Positions 10,301 to 19,809 of a stretch of 64,000 nucleotides of DNA are shown in pieces. This DNA comes from Flavobacterium sp. N1994 (GTDB lineage Bacteria > Bacteroidota > Bacteroidia > Flavobacteriales > Flavobacteriaceae): NCBI RefSeq assembly GCF_025947145.1, contig NZ_CP109999.1:62001-126000 (forward strand). The letters are read 5' to 3'. A model generated the notes under the pieces. The model did no database searches and was not told the DNA's origin. It was given only the letters and a program-made list of their open reading frames with translations. A program made the position numbers and the translations under genes. Every line of letters begins with the position of its first letter. Within the stretch, counting starts at the first letter, position 1.

Positions 10301-11286
10301 ATCAAGATAACAACACAGCTATAAAGCCAAATTTTTATTTTTGGACACACAAAACAGCTTTAACCGCTAATAATTATTCTACTAATGATTATGCTATTTA
10401 CAATGCTGCCATACCAGCTGGAATAGGAACAGGTTCACCTTCATTTTCAGGAGGTGTTGCGCCAGATCGATATATAGATGCTGAGCAAGGTTTTTTTGTA
10501 GAAGGATTAGGCAGTGGAAATCTCGTCTTTAAAAACACTCACAGAATATCTGGCTTTAATAATGCTTTTTATAAACAGCAAAATACTTCTTCAAATTCAG
10601 CAACAAACAATGAAGAAAGTGATAAGTTTTGGTTAAATTTAACCAATGATTTAGGTTTGTTTAAACAACAACTTATTTGTTATGTTGTAGGAGCCACTAA
10701 TGGATTTGATGATTTATATGACGCAAAAGATTTACAGTCAAATGAATTTGTACAATTCTATAGCCTATCTTCTACAAATGATAAATGTGCTATTCAATCT
10801 AGAGTTAGTCCTTTTGTTAATCAAGATAGTGTTACATTAGGTTTTAGCACAAATATAGCGGGGAATTTCACTATTTCATTGGATCATTTTGATGGATTAT
10901 TTATAAATCAAGATATTTATTTAGTAGACAATTATCTTGGATTATATACAAATCTGCAACTACAATCCTATCAGTTTTCATCCATTACAGGAAATTTTAA
11001 TGATCGCTTTACTATACAATATGTTTTACCAAATTTGTTAGTTCCATCAAATGCAATTACAAACACTGTTTTGGTCTATTCTAATAATAATGAACTATTC
11101 ATAAAATCATTATTAGATAACATTTCGAAAGTAAAGATTATTGATGTTTTGGGAAGGGTTATTGTCAATGAAGAACATATAGACAATACAACTAAAGTTA
11201 TGACTATTTATAATAAAAAAGGGGTGGTTTTTGTTGAGATAACTTTAGCTTCTGGAGTAACCGTTGTAAAGAAAGTTTTTTTTTAG
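7351..11286 (+). CDS. Large secreted Ser/Thr-rich multidomain surface protein
   Basis: A 1311-residue protein with a signal peptide ending near AFGQ (residue 37). The body is low in charge and rich in Ser, Thr and Asn. It includes a segment at about residues 235-345 resembling the abundant Bacteroidota LSNF...S..QSF.VSG modules, beta-solenoid-like repeats (about 345-690), and an Ig-like stretch with paired Cys (about 700-775). Next is a region typical of long T9SS proteins that contains NLLGNPYPSAID (about 970). The last 75 residues resemble a T9SS sorting domain (VKIIDVLGRVI), but the usual YPNP motif is absent. No catalytic motif is seen; an adhesin or glycan-binding role is inferred. It has its own operator-linked promoter and is followed by a terminator. 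Confidence 0.7.
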   Translation: MSKNSYLSVTRRIKGVNRKSCFVSFLFLFGISGAFGQAFTASWPLSTNLTATSTGAVTPVTAVISSPLFSTSTSFSGSGLLGTGTGGKAASSCSAAFNSVGGTPINPFIEFKVSPSIGNYLTIAPFSFTASSSAALSTGMSINAGYSIDGGTTFTALTLTTASTGATANSLLVGSLFSTSNATTFTISSSSTFTLATNTDFIVRVIYWRNNASSTAANPITISSLNLSGFSCTGSLVATPTSLSNFNALPTAASSSQSFSVSGSTLSGNVTVTSPSGYEINNPAIDGNYYSSITLTPSSGTLASTPLNIRLKTGQPTGVYNGNVTITNTNAPTQTIALTGASYTNYYYNGVGALDSLTSWGTNTNGTGANPPDFGAATYAQAFYIVNTTNVSTTAPWNIGSNSISTSNRLIVGNGTSPSITFTMTASNPLKVLSNSKFNVLAPLSGSNELIFQDSNIPTVNSPDPSTNLTYANGQTGVSVSASTYNQLKITNNTSVALTGTQTPVVKYLIIDSGSSLSATSSNFITLSLGGNAVINGSISGSRSQGIFTIDPTSATKGTVFSTDTSATLTLGCSSTVIYNRGSASAQTLSPLNYANLTITNNAASTSTTVNLAGTARINGLLSFTGSVANTFNITTGTLTFGLNATLSNSNSSTVNFGGQLVTLESNSTLISGVNLTGVTNTTGVTTSNVVGTASSVSSIICKGRNATITLASSTGTLQWQQSSDNSSWANISSATSSSYSSSNLSSTTFYRANVTNSTCSTGSSNVVTITINNNLWSSGSWSGNNPPIAADSIEFQGDFTSSSNITGCSCTVTSGNVIISSGNSLNLTDALYVNGGSIVFNDTASLIQTNSVATNTCYDPTKVSFLRKTALIRKYDFTYWSSPVNNQQLINVSPLSSLDKFFSFNASSNNWANESSTNTMVLGKGYIIRGPDTFDAVTPSQYTATFNGIPNNGNTTIAIDGASGIFNLLGNPYPSAIDAVALYQDNNTAIKPNFYFWTHKTALTANNYSTNDYAIYNAAIPAGIGTGSPSFSGGVAPDRYIDAEQGFFVEGLGSGNLVFKNTHRISGFNNAFYKQQNTSSNSATNNEESDKFWLNLTNDLGLFKQQLICYVVGATNGFDDLYDAKDLQSNEFVQFYSLSSTNDKCAIQSRVSPFVNQDSVTLGFSTNIAGNFTISLDHFDGLFINQDIYLVDNYLGLYTNLQLQSYQFSSITGNFNDRFTIQYVLPNLLVPSNAITNTVLVYSNNNELFIKSLLDNISKVKIIDVLGRVIVNEEHIDNTTKVMTIYNKKGVVFVEITLASGVTVVKKVFF

Positions 11287-11306
11287 TTTTATATTAAGTT
11301 AGAGTT

Positions 11307-11334
11307 AAAGCTGTCATTTTTGACAGCTTTTTTT
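11307..11334 (+). terminator. Intrinsic terminator after the 7351 gene
   Basis: AAAGCTGTCA (11307-11316) pairs with TGACAGCTTT (11321-11330) around a TTTT loop, and the T run continues to 11334. It lies 21 bases after the stop codon, so the 7351 gene is probably a single transcription unit. Confidence 0.85.
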
Positions 11335-11440
11335 ACGTCCAAACTATAAATTTCTTAATAATACTACCTTTTTTTTGGAGTCTGCATATTTTTTTTATCA
11401 AATTTTTATAAAAAAATATTTTTTTTTACAATTTTTAGAA

Positions 11441-11486
11441 TTGGTATTGCTTTTTTTATATTTTTGTTTATTCGTGTTCGTACACG
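11441..11486 (+). promoter_or_regulatory. Promoter plus palindromic operator, copy 3
   Basis: A possible -33 TTG at 11441-11443 is followed by TATTTTTG (11459-11466), a TAnnTTTG box, though the 15-base spacer is short. Six bases later comes CGTGTTCGTACACG (11473-11486). The -7 to operator distance and the flanking TTATT are the same as in copy 2, although two core bases differ. It precedes the 11542 gene and, if there is read-through, the glucuronate operon. Confidence 0.65.
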
Positions 11487-11541
11487 CATTTTTATTTTAT
11501 TCAACAAAATACTTTTTAATACATTTTTAATCAAATAAATT

Positions 11542-14500
11542 ATGAATTCAATTTTACCTTTCTGTAAAAAATACTCGGAGATTTTTTATTGCTTATGTTT
11601 TCTGTTATTTGGGATTAACTTTGGTTGGTCTCAAACAACAACTGTTTTTAGTGAGAGTTTTGATAGAGGTTCTGTAGTTCAGCCATTAACAAATGGAGGC
11701 ACCCCTAGCATGACTTATACAACGGCAACAACAGCTACAGGTTCGGCTTCTGCTTCAGGAGCCACTTCAAGAACGAATTTGAATACTGGAACAGATTATG
11801 CTTTGCAAATTCTTCCTGGAAATTCTAGTGCAACACCCACTGCGCAAACGGCTGGACAAACCTATGTAACGGGTTCTTTGTCAACTTATTCAAGTCCATT
11901 TAACGCTACTCTTAGTAGTAATTCTGGACCTATTACATGGACATTTAATATGAAAACCAATCGTAGTACGGCTTTATCGGGTTTTGCTGCTGGTTCATAT
12001 GGGTCTGCGGTTGTATTAGCTGCCACTAGTTCTACCTTACACACTGTTGGGAATGGATATGCAGTAATTGAAGTTAAAGGGACCACAACGAATACACTTA
12101 AGTTAATAAAATACACAAACGGGTTAGGGGGAACACAGACTGTAATTGTCGCTCCTGCAAGTGATTTTTTAGCAGCGAATGCTTCTTGGGCTAGTGTTAG
12201 AGTAGTTTATACACCTAGCAATAACAATTGGCAGTTGTTTTTAAGAGATGATACTACGGCGCCAGTTTCTCCTTTGTCGGGCGTAACTACGCAAGCTGGT
12301 TCTACCGTTTCTGACAACACTTATACTGGCACAGCGTCAAGTATCTTTGGTTTTTATTTTAATCATTCAACTATTGGTACACCAACATCGAATACTGCTT
12401 TATTTGACAATTTCAGTATTAAGATAGATGCTCCTAGTTTAACAACTTCGTCATCAAGTTTGTCGTCGTTCAATTATTTGCTTGGTAGTGGTCCATCCAC
12501 TTTTCAATCATTTACAGTTTCGGGGGCAAATTTGAGCGGTAATGCCGTTATAACAGCGCCAACCAATAACTACGAAGTTTGTTTGACTTCAGGAGGAACG
12601 TACACAAACACAGTTAGTATTACTCCTTCTTCAGGAACGATTTCAGCAGTTTCTGTTTTTGTAAGATTAAAAGCTGGTTTAGCTGTTAACTCCTATAGTG
12701 AATCCCTAACAGTGGTTTCAGGTTCAACATCAGCAACAAGTGTTGCGTGTTCAGGTTCTGTAAGCCCACTGACACCAAACATAGTAACAGGTAGTTTAGC
12801 AGCTTTTGCGAATAGATGTATTAATACAACATCATCAAGCAATACATTTACCATTTCTGGAACCAATTTAACAACGGATCCAATTACCGTTGGACCTTTA
12901 TCGGGCTTTACTTTTTCAACCGATGGGACTAATTTTTCTAGTTCATTATCCCTAACGCAATCTGGAGGAACTTATGGACCTACCACCATATCGGTGCAAT
13001 TTACCCCAACAGCAGCCAGTTCTTATAATGGAAATATTTCAGTAGGTGGCGGAGGAACAGCATCAGCTGTTTCAGTAGCTGCAACAGGTTCTGGTATCAA
13101 TACAGCGGCAACCACAGCAAATGGTAGTGCAAGTGCTATCACCTCTGCCTCTGCAACAGTTGCAGGAACCTCTACGGCAGGATGTAGTTCGGTGACAGTT
13201 GTTGGAATTGAATATAGTACAACAAATGGTTTTACAAATGGAACAGGTACAAAAGTTCCAGGAACAGGGAGCGCATCTTTTTCTTCAAGTTTAACAAGCT
13301 TGTCAGCAAACACAACCTATTACTATAAATCTTATGTAATTGATGGAACAGGAACTATTTATGCTGCTTCACAATCAAGTTTTACGACACTCAATATTGA
13401 TGCTCCAGTAGCAACTGCAGCAACTAGTATTACTTCGAATAGTTTTGTGGCTAATTGGGGCACCGTTTCGGCAGCAAGCAGTTACCTTTTTGATGTTTTA
13501 AAATCAGAAAAAATTGCTGAATGGACTTTCCCTGCATCTGGGACCACGCTTACTGCAGATAATACTTCTAATGCAAATAACACGGCAAGTGCTTTAACAT
13601 TGAGTAGTGGAACAGTAACTGATGTTACCGGACTAACTACACGTGCTGCAAGTGGAACCGCTTGGACAACCTTAGGGAAATATTGGGAAATTTCAGTAAA
13701 TACTACAGGCTCTTATAATTTGACCATTTCATCAGTACAAAATTCTTCTGGTTCAGGGCCTCGTGATTTTAAATTACAATACAAAATTGGCGTAGGAGGT
13801 ACTTATACTGATGTACCAAGTGGTGCTATAACGGTTGCCAATGATTATCTTAGTGGACTTGTCACTAATTTAGCGCTGCCATCAGCATGTGACAATCAAG
13901 CTTCAGTATACATCCGTTGGATCACAACTTCTACAACAAATACAGGTGGTACTGCAATCACTTCTGGTGGTACCAGTAGAATCGATAATATTTTGGTGAA
14001 AGGAATAACGCCACTCACAGGATATAACAATCTTTCCGTTCCTACCAATTCAAAATCAGTTTCCGGATTGAGTCCTTTATCTGATTATTTTTATAGAGTT
14101 AGAGCTACTAACGCGTCTTCCACTTCTGTTAATTCTAATTTAATTGCAGTGACTACAAGAGCAGATGAAACCGTTGCCGATTATAGATCTAAAGCCACTG
14201 GTAATTTTTCAGATGCAAGTACTTGGGAGTACTTTGATAATGTTGCATGGTCCTCTGCTTCTGTGCCACCAACGAGTGCTAATAATATAACCATAGTGTC
14301 ACCAAACGAAGTGGCATTAACGGCTGATATTACTGTTGGAACAGGAAAAACACTAACGGTTAATGGTATTTTGAATGCTGCTGGAAAAGTAGTTTCTGGA
14401 TTAGGTAGTTTCTCTTTGGCATCAGGTGCTACGGTTAAATTAGGAGATAACGTATCGTTAGGAACAGCAGTTACAACAACAACAAAAACATTTGATGCTG

Positions 14501-17500
14501 GTGCAAATTATATTTATAATGGGACAGTTGCACAAACAACGGCTTCTCTTCCGGGAACAGTAACGGGTAATATAACTATTGCTAATGCTGCTGGTGTAAC
14601 TTTTACTGCTAATAAGGCAGTAAATTCTCCCGGAACATTTGCTGTTACTAATAATGGAAATGTCGTTTTTGGAAACGGAGCTAATACTGTATATTACGTT
14701 AGTGGTACTGGAGCATTTTCTGCAAATTCAGGTAGTACATTTGTATTAACTAATTCAAATGGTATTACAAGTGATGGACTTACAGGTAACATTAGACTTA
14801 CAGGAACACGTACATTTGCGGCGGGAATTAATTATAATTTTACCAAAAATGATGCGACTACCTTTTTAGCTTCAAATATGGGTAGCTCATTTGGAACTGA
14901 AATTACAAGTATTAATAACTTAACGGTTAATAATCCAAATGGTGTTATTTTACCAACAACAGTTGCTCCAATAAATACTAGTGGAACTCCTGACAGAGAT
15001 ATTACTATTGATGGAGTTTTAACTTTCACTTCAGGTAATATTGTTACAGGAACTAATAAAGTTATAATAAGCAGTAGTGGTTCTGTAGTAAGAACCAGTG
15101 GTCATGTAGTGGGTAATTTACAACGTGCAGTTGCTGCAGATATTTCTACTGTTGCTTTTCCAATAGGAGATGCTAGTAATTATACTCCAGTATCACTTGC
15201 TTTTGAATCAGGTAATTCTGCAGGTAATGTTACTGTCAGTACAGCAATATCTGCTAGTGCACCAGCAGTGGTATCTACAATCAGTCAATACAATTATATT
15301 AAACGCAACTGGACACTATCTTTTAGTGCTACACCAAAATATTCAGCAACTTTTACTTATATTAATTCTAGTGATATAGCTGGAACACCTTTGTTAACGT
15401 CTTTAAAAGTAGGTAAGTTAACTAGTGGTTCATGGACTAATCCTACAGGAAGTAGCGCTTCTCCTTCAGCAACTACTAGTACAGGTCTAATATCTGGAGG
15501 TACTTTTTCTTTGGGAGGTGATCTAATTCCACCGGTAATCAATAATAGTACTTTAAGTGCAAGTTCTACTTATGGTTCGGCTGGTTCTTTTCAAATTTCG
15601 GCAACCAATTCGCCAACAAGTTACAATGCTACTGCTATAGGAGGTGGAGCCTTACCAACAGGATTTACTGTTGATACTGCAACTGGATTAATTTCAGTAG
15701 CTGCCTCAACTGCGGCAAATTCCTATACTATTATTATTTCTGCTACTAATGCAGATGGAACAGGAAGTAGTGCTACATTAACATATACAGTAAATCGAGC
15801 CACTGTAACTATTACACCAATTTCAGGACAAAGCAAAACTTACGGAGCAGCAAATCCAACTTATGGTTATGCAGCCAGTCCTATACCGGATGTTTCCATT
15901 ACAGGAGCATTGGGAAGAGTAGTTGGAGAGAATGTGAATACATATGCCTATTCTTTAGGTGATCTTAGTGCAGGTAGTAACTATGCATTAGTTCTTGGAG
16001 GTAGCGCTACTTTTGCGATTACGCAAGCCACTGTAACTATTACACCAACATCAGGTCAAAGCAAAACTTATGGTGCGGCTGATCCTACTTATACTTATAC
16101 AGCCAGCCCTACACCGGATGTTTCCATTACAGGAGCATTGGGTAGAGTAGCCGGAGAAAATGTAAATGCGTATGCTTATACTTTAGGAGATCTTAGTGCT
16201 GGTAGTAACTATTCATTAGTTCTTGGAGGTAGTAATACTTTTTCTATTACTTCTGCATTATTAACTATTACACCAACTTCAGCTCAAAGCAAAACTTATG
16301 GTGCTAATGATCCTTCTTACACTTATACAGCCAGTCCTACACCGGATGTTTCCATTACTGGAGCATTGGGAAGAGTAGCTGGAGAGAATGTGAATACATA
16401 TGCCTATTCTTTAGGTGATCTTAGCGCAGGTAGTAATTATTCGTTAGTTCTTGGAGGTAGTACTGCTTTTGCTATTACACCTGCATTATTAACTATTACA
16501 GCTACTAATCAAAGTAAATGTCAAGGTCAAACTTTTATTTTCGATGGAGCAACTATGTTCACTATTACTCCTTCTACTTTGCCTAATGGCGAAACAGTTG
16601 GATCTGTAACATTGACTAGTTCTGGGTCTTCTTCGGGAGCATTAGCTGGATCATACAGTATTATACCATCTGCTGCTATAGGTGGAACTTTTACGGCTAG
16701 TAATTATACTATTACTTATGCAACTACTGGAGTTTTAACTGTGAATCCTTCACCAACTTCAACGATTTCAGCAGGAGGTTCAACCACTTTCTGTTCAGGA
16801 GGAAGCGTTGTATTAACTTCAAGTACTGGTAACAGTTATTTATGGTCAAATGGAGCAACTACACAAAGTATTACAGTATCTACATCAGGAAGTTTTACGG
16901 TACAAGTCACCAATTCTTTTGGATGTCTAAGTGCTGCCTCAGCAGCTACAACTGTAACTGTTACATCTCAACCTCAATGGTATTTAGATGCTGATGGTGA
17001 TGGTTATTATACAGGAGTTCCAATAGCGTCATGTACTTCACCAGGAACTGGATACACTACTAGCGTAACAGGAGGAGGCGATTGTAATGATGCTGTGGCC
17101 ACTATTAATCCAGGAGTAACAGAGATTTGTTATAACAATATTGATGACAACTGTAATGGAACTTTATCAGAAGGATGTGCGCCAGTGGTTGTTAATATGA
17201 CCCCATCGTACAACAATACTACTTTGGTATCCTTATCTATAGCCATTCCAGCGGTAGGGTATTCTTATTCAGGAACTTCAAATATTAAATATCGTTTTTC
17301 TATCACTAATGTAACAACTAATGTTACTTCAGCCGATATTATTCAAACATCACGCTATGTAACTATTCCAGCATCACTTCATGTATATGGTGCTACCTAT
17401 ACTATTAAAGTATCTGCAGTGATTAATGATGAAGTTGTTCCGTTCTACGGAAATACTATAACAGTAACTGGACCAACAGTTCAATTGATTACTTTGAGTT

Positions 17501-18672
17501 CGGCAAGTTGTGGCGCTACTTTAGCTAGTTTGTCTTCAACGATTTCAGCTAATGACGGATTGAATGCTACTGGTTATACTTTCCGTATCCGATTGACAAG
17601 TGATAGTGGACCAACACCAACGTATGGTTACTCTTCATCAGCCACTCGTTTTGTGGGAGCTAACACATTTGCTGGTTTCCCATTACAGTATAACACAAGT
17701 TATAAAGTAGCTGTAAAATATACTTACAATGATCCAGTAACTAGTTTGCCAGTAGAAGCGCCTTATGGAGCTGAATGTACAGTTTCAACGCCATCGATTC
17801 CACTGATTGGTTTGGCGGCACCAACTTGTGGTTCACAAGTAGCTACAATAAATGCAGGTATTACAGCGAGTCCAGCAGCTTATGCTACAGGATATCGTTT
17901 CCGTATTCGAATGACTACTGATAATGGGCCAACGCCAACGTATTACTATTCCTTACCAAATGCTAGTAGATTCTCATCTTTAGTAGCATTCCAAGGCATT
18001 ACGTTAGCCTACAATACGCAATATTCTATCGCGGTAGAGTATAGTATTTTGACTAACAGTGTAACGCAATGGTCAGGATTTGGTTCAGAATGTATCGTTC
18101 AAACACCATTCTTCCCAACTACATCGTTAGTACCATCACAATGTGGATTGGCCACTCCAACGTCGTTAACACAACAGTTGAATATTACACCTTACCCAGG
18201 TTTCCCTAACTATAAAGTTAAGTTAGATGAAATTAGTGGAGAGTCGATTACCAACTCACAAGAGATTGTAATTTCTTATTCTAATTTTAGATTGAATCAA
18301 TTCTCGATTGCACAGTTAGGTAAGAACTATAACGTGTCGGTAGCTATTAAATTAAATGGTGTGTTTGGAGATTATTCAACAGCATGTGATTTATTCACAG
18401 CTGCTCCATCAAGAACGGTTGAATTACCATTTAAAGCTTCGGCCTATCCAAATCCATTTGCTAATAACTTTATGTTAGATGTTACCACTTCAAGTAAATC
18501 AGTTGTAGGCGTAAAAGTGTATGATATGGTTGGAAGATTGATAGAGCAGCGTGAGGTTAATGTATCTGATATGGAGAACACCACCATCGGAGACAGATAT
18601 CCTTCAGGTGTTTACAACGTAGTTGTATCGCAAGAGGGTAGTGTGGAAATCGTTAGGGTTGTGAAGCGTTAA
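11542..18672 (+). CDS. Giant secreted T9SS multidomain protein with MBG and MopE-like domains
   Basis: A 2376-residue protein with a signal peptide ending near GWSQ. The N-terminal domain (about 31-295) is homologous to that of the 432 protein. It is followed by LSSF...STFQSFTVSGANLSG modules, Fn3-like segments (about 500-880) and beta-solenoid repeats. Three exact-length 76-residue MBG-type repeats follow (1424-1651), with a fourth divergent one. Then come an Ig-like segment and a MopE-type motif (about 1812-1880: DADGDGY, GDCND, CYNNIDDNCNG), which is a putative metal-binding domain. Three related beta-sandwich repeats with paired Cys (about 1882-2290) precede a T9SS type A sorting domain (about 2296-2376, YPNPF). 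No catalytic motif is evident. It is likely a long surface-exposed adhesin or glycan-binding fibre. Its operator promoter suggests co-regulation with the downstream glycan-use genes. Confidence 0.75.
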   Translation: MNSILPFCKKYSEIFYCLCFLLFGINFGWSQTTTVFSESFDRGSVVQPLTNGGTPSMTYTTATTATGSASASGATSRTNLNTGTDYALQILPGNSSATPTAQTAGQTYVTGSLSTYSSPFNATLSSNSGPITWTFNMKTNRSTALSGFAAGSYGSAVVLAATSSTLHTVGNGYAVIEVKGTTTNTLKLIKYTNGLGGTQTVIVAPASDFLAANASWASVRVVYTPSNNNWQLFLRDDTTAPVSPLSGVTTQAGSTVSDNTYTGTASSIFGFYFNHSTIGTPTSNTALFDNFSIKIDAPSLTTSSSSLSSFNYLLGSGPSTFQSFTVSGANLSGNAVITAPTNNYEVCLTSGGTYTNTVSITPSSGTISAVSVFVRLKAGLAVNSYSESLTVVSGSTSATSVACSGSVSPLTPNIVTGSLAAFANRCINTTSSSNTFTISGTNLTTDPITVGPLSGFTFSTDGTNFSSSLSLTQSGGTYGPTTISVQFTPTAASSYNGNISVGGGGTASAVSVAATGSGINTAATTANGSASAITSASATVAGTSTAGCSSVTVVGIEYSTTNGFTNGTGTKVPGTGSASFSSSLTSLSANTTYYYKSYVIDGTGTIYAASQSSFTTLNIDAPVATAATSITSNSFVANWGTVSAASSYLFDVLKSEKIAEWTFPASGTTLTADNTSNANNTASALTLSSGTVTDVTGLTTRAASGTAWTTLGKYWEISVNTTGSYNLTISSVQNSSGSGPRDFKLQYKIGVGGTYTDVPSGAITVANDYLSGLVTNLALPSACDNQASVYIRWITTSTTNTGGTAITSGGTSRIDNILVKGITPLTGYNNLSVPTNSKSVSGLSPLSDYFYRVRATNASSTSVNSNLIAVTTRADETVADYRSKATGNFSDASTWEYFDNVAWSSASVPPTSANNITIVSPNEVALTADITVGTGKTLTVNGILNAAGKVVSGLGSFSLASGATVKLGDNVSLGTAVTTTTKTFDAGANYIYNGTVAQTTASLPGTVTGNITIANAAGVTFTANKAVNSPGTFAVTNNGNVVFGNGANTVYYVSGTGAFSANSGSTFVLTNSNGITSDGLTGNIRLTGTRTFAAGINYNFTKNDATTFLASNMGSSFGTEITSINNLTVNNPNGVILPTTVAPINTSGTPDRDITIDGVLTFTSGNIVTGTNKVIISSSGSVVRTSGHVVGNLQRAVAADISTVAFPIGDASNYTPVSLAFESGNSAGNVTVSTAISASAPAVVSTISQYNYIKRNWTLSFSATPKYSATFTYINSSDIAGTPLLTSLKVGKLTSGSWTNPTGSSASPSATTSTGLISGGTFSLGGDLIPPVINNSTLSASSTYGSAGSFQISATNSPTSYNATAIGGGALPTGFTVDTATGLISVAASTAANSYTIIISATNADGTGSSATLTYTVNRATVTITPISGQSKTYGAANPTYGYAASPIPDVSITGALGRVVGENVNTYAYSLGDLSAGSNYALVLGGSATFAITQATVTITPTSGQSKTYGAADPTYTYTASPTPDVSITGALGRVAGENVNAYAYTLGDLSAGSNYSLVLGGSNTFSITSALLTITPTSAQSKTYGANDPSYTYTASPTPDVSITGALGRVAGENVNTYAYSLGDLSAGSNYSLVLGGSTAFAITPALLTITATNQSKCQGQTFIFDGATMFTITPSTLPNGETVGSVTLTSSGSSSGALAGSYSIIPSAAIGGTFTASNYTITYATTGVLTVNPSPTSTISAGGSTTFCSGGSVVLTSSTGNSYLWSNGATTQSITVSTSGSFTVQVTNSFGCLSAASAATTVTVTSQPQWYLDADGDGYYTGVPIASCTSPGTGYTTSVTGGGDCNDAVATINPGVTEICYNNIDDNCNGTLSEGCAPVVVNMTPSYNNTTLVSLSIAIPAVGYSYSGTSNIKYRFSITNVTTNVTSADIIQTSRYVTIPASLHVYGATYTIKVSAVINDEVVPFYGNTITVTGPTVQLITLSSASCGATLASLSSTISANDGLNATGYTFRIRLTSDSGPTPTYGYSSSATRFVGANTFAGFPLQYNTSYKVAVKYTYNDPVTSLPVEAPYGAECTVSTPSIPLIGLAAPTCGSQVATINAGITASPAAYATGYRFRIRMTTDNGPTPTYYYSLPNASRFSSLVAFQGITLAYNTQYSIAVEYSILTNSVTQWSGFGSECIVQTPFFPTTSLVPSQCGLATPTSLTQQLNITPYPGFPNYKVKLDEISGESITNSQEIVISYSNFRLNQFSIAQLGKNYNVSVAIKLNGVFGDYSTACDLFTAAPSRTVELPFKASAYPNPFANNFMLDVTTSSKSVVGVKVYDMVGRLIEQREVNVSDMENTTIGDRYPSGVYNVVVSQEGSVEIVRVVKR
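15811..16494 (+). repeat. Three tandem 228-bp repeats encoding MBG domains
   Basis: The segment starting ATTACACCAA recurs at 15811, 16039 and 16267, and a divergent unit begins at 16495; each step is exactly 228 bp (76 codons). Shared peptide cores include SKTYGA, PDVSITGALGRV, GENVN and GDLSAGSNY. Near-identity at DNA level makes copy-number change by recombination plausible. Confidence 0.85.
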
Positions 18673-18771
18673 CAAGTTTAATTTATGAGTTATTTTAGGA
18701 TTTAACCTTTTATGATTTTATATATGTAAAAACTTGATAAAAATTAATAATATTAATATAAACAAATAAAA

Positions 18772-19797
18772 ATGAGTAAAAAAGTTATCACTCTTGGTGA
18801 AATAATGTTGAGATTATCAACTCCAGATTTTAAAAGATTTGTTCAAACTGACACATTTGATATTACTTATGGTGGAGGGGAAGCTAATGTTGCAGCCGCT
18901 CTGTGTAATTATGGATTAAACGGGACTTTTGTTTCAAAAGTACCAAATAATCCAATTGGTCAGTCGGCAATCAATCATTTAAGAAGGTATGGCGTAGATA
19001 CGCAATTTATGGTACGAGGTGGAGATCGCTTAGGTATTTATTTTTTGGAAACAGGTGCTTCCATGCGTGCATCGCAAGTTATTTATGATAGGGCAGGTGC
19101 TTCAATTGCGGAGTTGGATGCTAATGAATTAGATTTTGATGCTATTTTTAAAGATGCGGTATGGTTCCATACCACAGGAATAACCCCTGCATTAAGTGAT
19201 CAAGCCGCAGCTTTAACTTTAGCAGCTTTGAAAGCGGCAAAAGAAAGAGGTGTTACTACAAGTATTGATTTGAATTTCCGTAAAAAATTATGGACTAAAG
19301 AAAAAGCTCGTGAAGTAATGACTGAATTATGTCATTTCGTTGATGTTTGTATCGGAAATGAGGAAGATGCTGATTTATGTTTAGGTTTTAAAGCTACCGA
19401 TACAGATGTAACTAAAGGTGAATTAAACTTGAATGGTTTTAAAGATGTATTTCAACAAATGAAAGCAAAATTTGGATTTAAATTCATAGCTTCTTCTTTA
19501 CGTGAAAGTTACAGTGCCAGTGATAATGGATGGAGTGCTTTGGTTTATGACGGTATCGATTTTTATCATACAAAAAAATATAACGTCAGAATTGTAGATC
19601 GTGTAGGAAGTGGAGATTCATTTGCCAGTGGCTTGATTTATGGTTTGGTTACTGGAATGCCAATGAACGAAGCAGCTGAGTTTGGTGTTGCGGCAAGCGC
19701 ATTAAAGCACACTATACCCGGAGATTTAAATCACGCATCATTATCAGAGGTAAAAGACCTAATGATGGGAGATGGAAGCGGAAGAGTACAAAGATAA
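18772..19797 (+). CDS. kdgK: 2-dehydro-3-deoxygluconokinase (KDG kinase)
   Basis: The 341-residue PfkB/ribokinase-family protein phosphorylates 2-keto-3-deoxygluconate (KDG) to KDPG in the cytoplasm. An early GGGEANVA substrate-binding segment and a late DRVGSGDSFASG motif (276-287; predicted catalytic base Asp282) identify the family. The specific substrate follows from the neighbours: KDPG aldolase two genes on, with mannonate dehydratase and glucuronate isomerase further down. Length is normal. It is the first gene of the tightly spaced catabolic run; the gap to the previous gene (99 bp) contains no clear TAnnTTTG box, so it may depend on read-through from the 11542 promoter or on a promoter I cannot recognise. 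Confidence 0.9.
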   Translation: MSKKVITLGEIMLRLSTPDFKRFVQTDTFDITYGGGEANVAAALCNYGLNGTFVSKVPNNPIGQSAINHLRRYGVDTQFMVRGGDRLGIYFLETGASMRASQVIYDRAGASIAELDANELDFDAIFKDAVWFHTTGITPALSDQAAALTLAALKAAKERGVTTSIDLNFRKKLWTKEKAREVMTELCHFVDVCIGNEEDADLCLGFKATDTDVTKGELNLNGFKDVFQQMKAKFGFKFIASSLRESYSASDNGWSALVYDGIDFYHTKKYNVRIVDRVGSGDSFASGLIYGLVTGMPMNEAAEFGVAASALKHTIPGDLNHASLSEVKDLMMGDGSGRVQR

Positions 19798-19809
19798 ATT
19801 ATAGATAAA

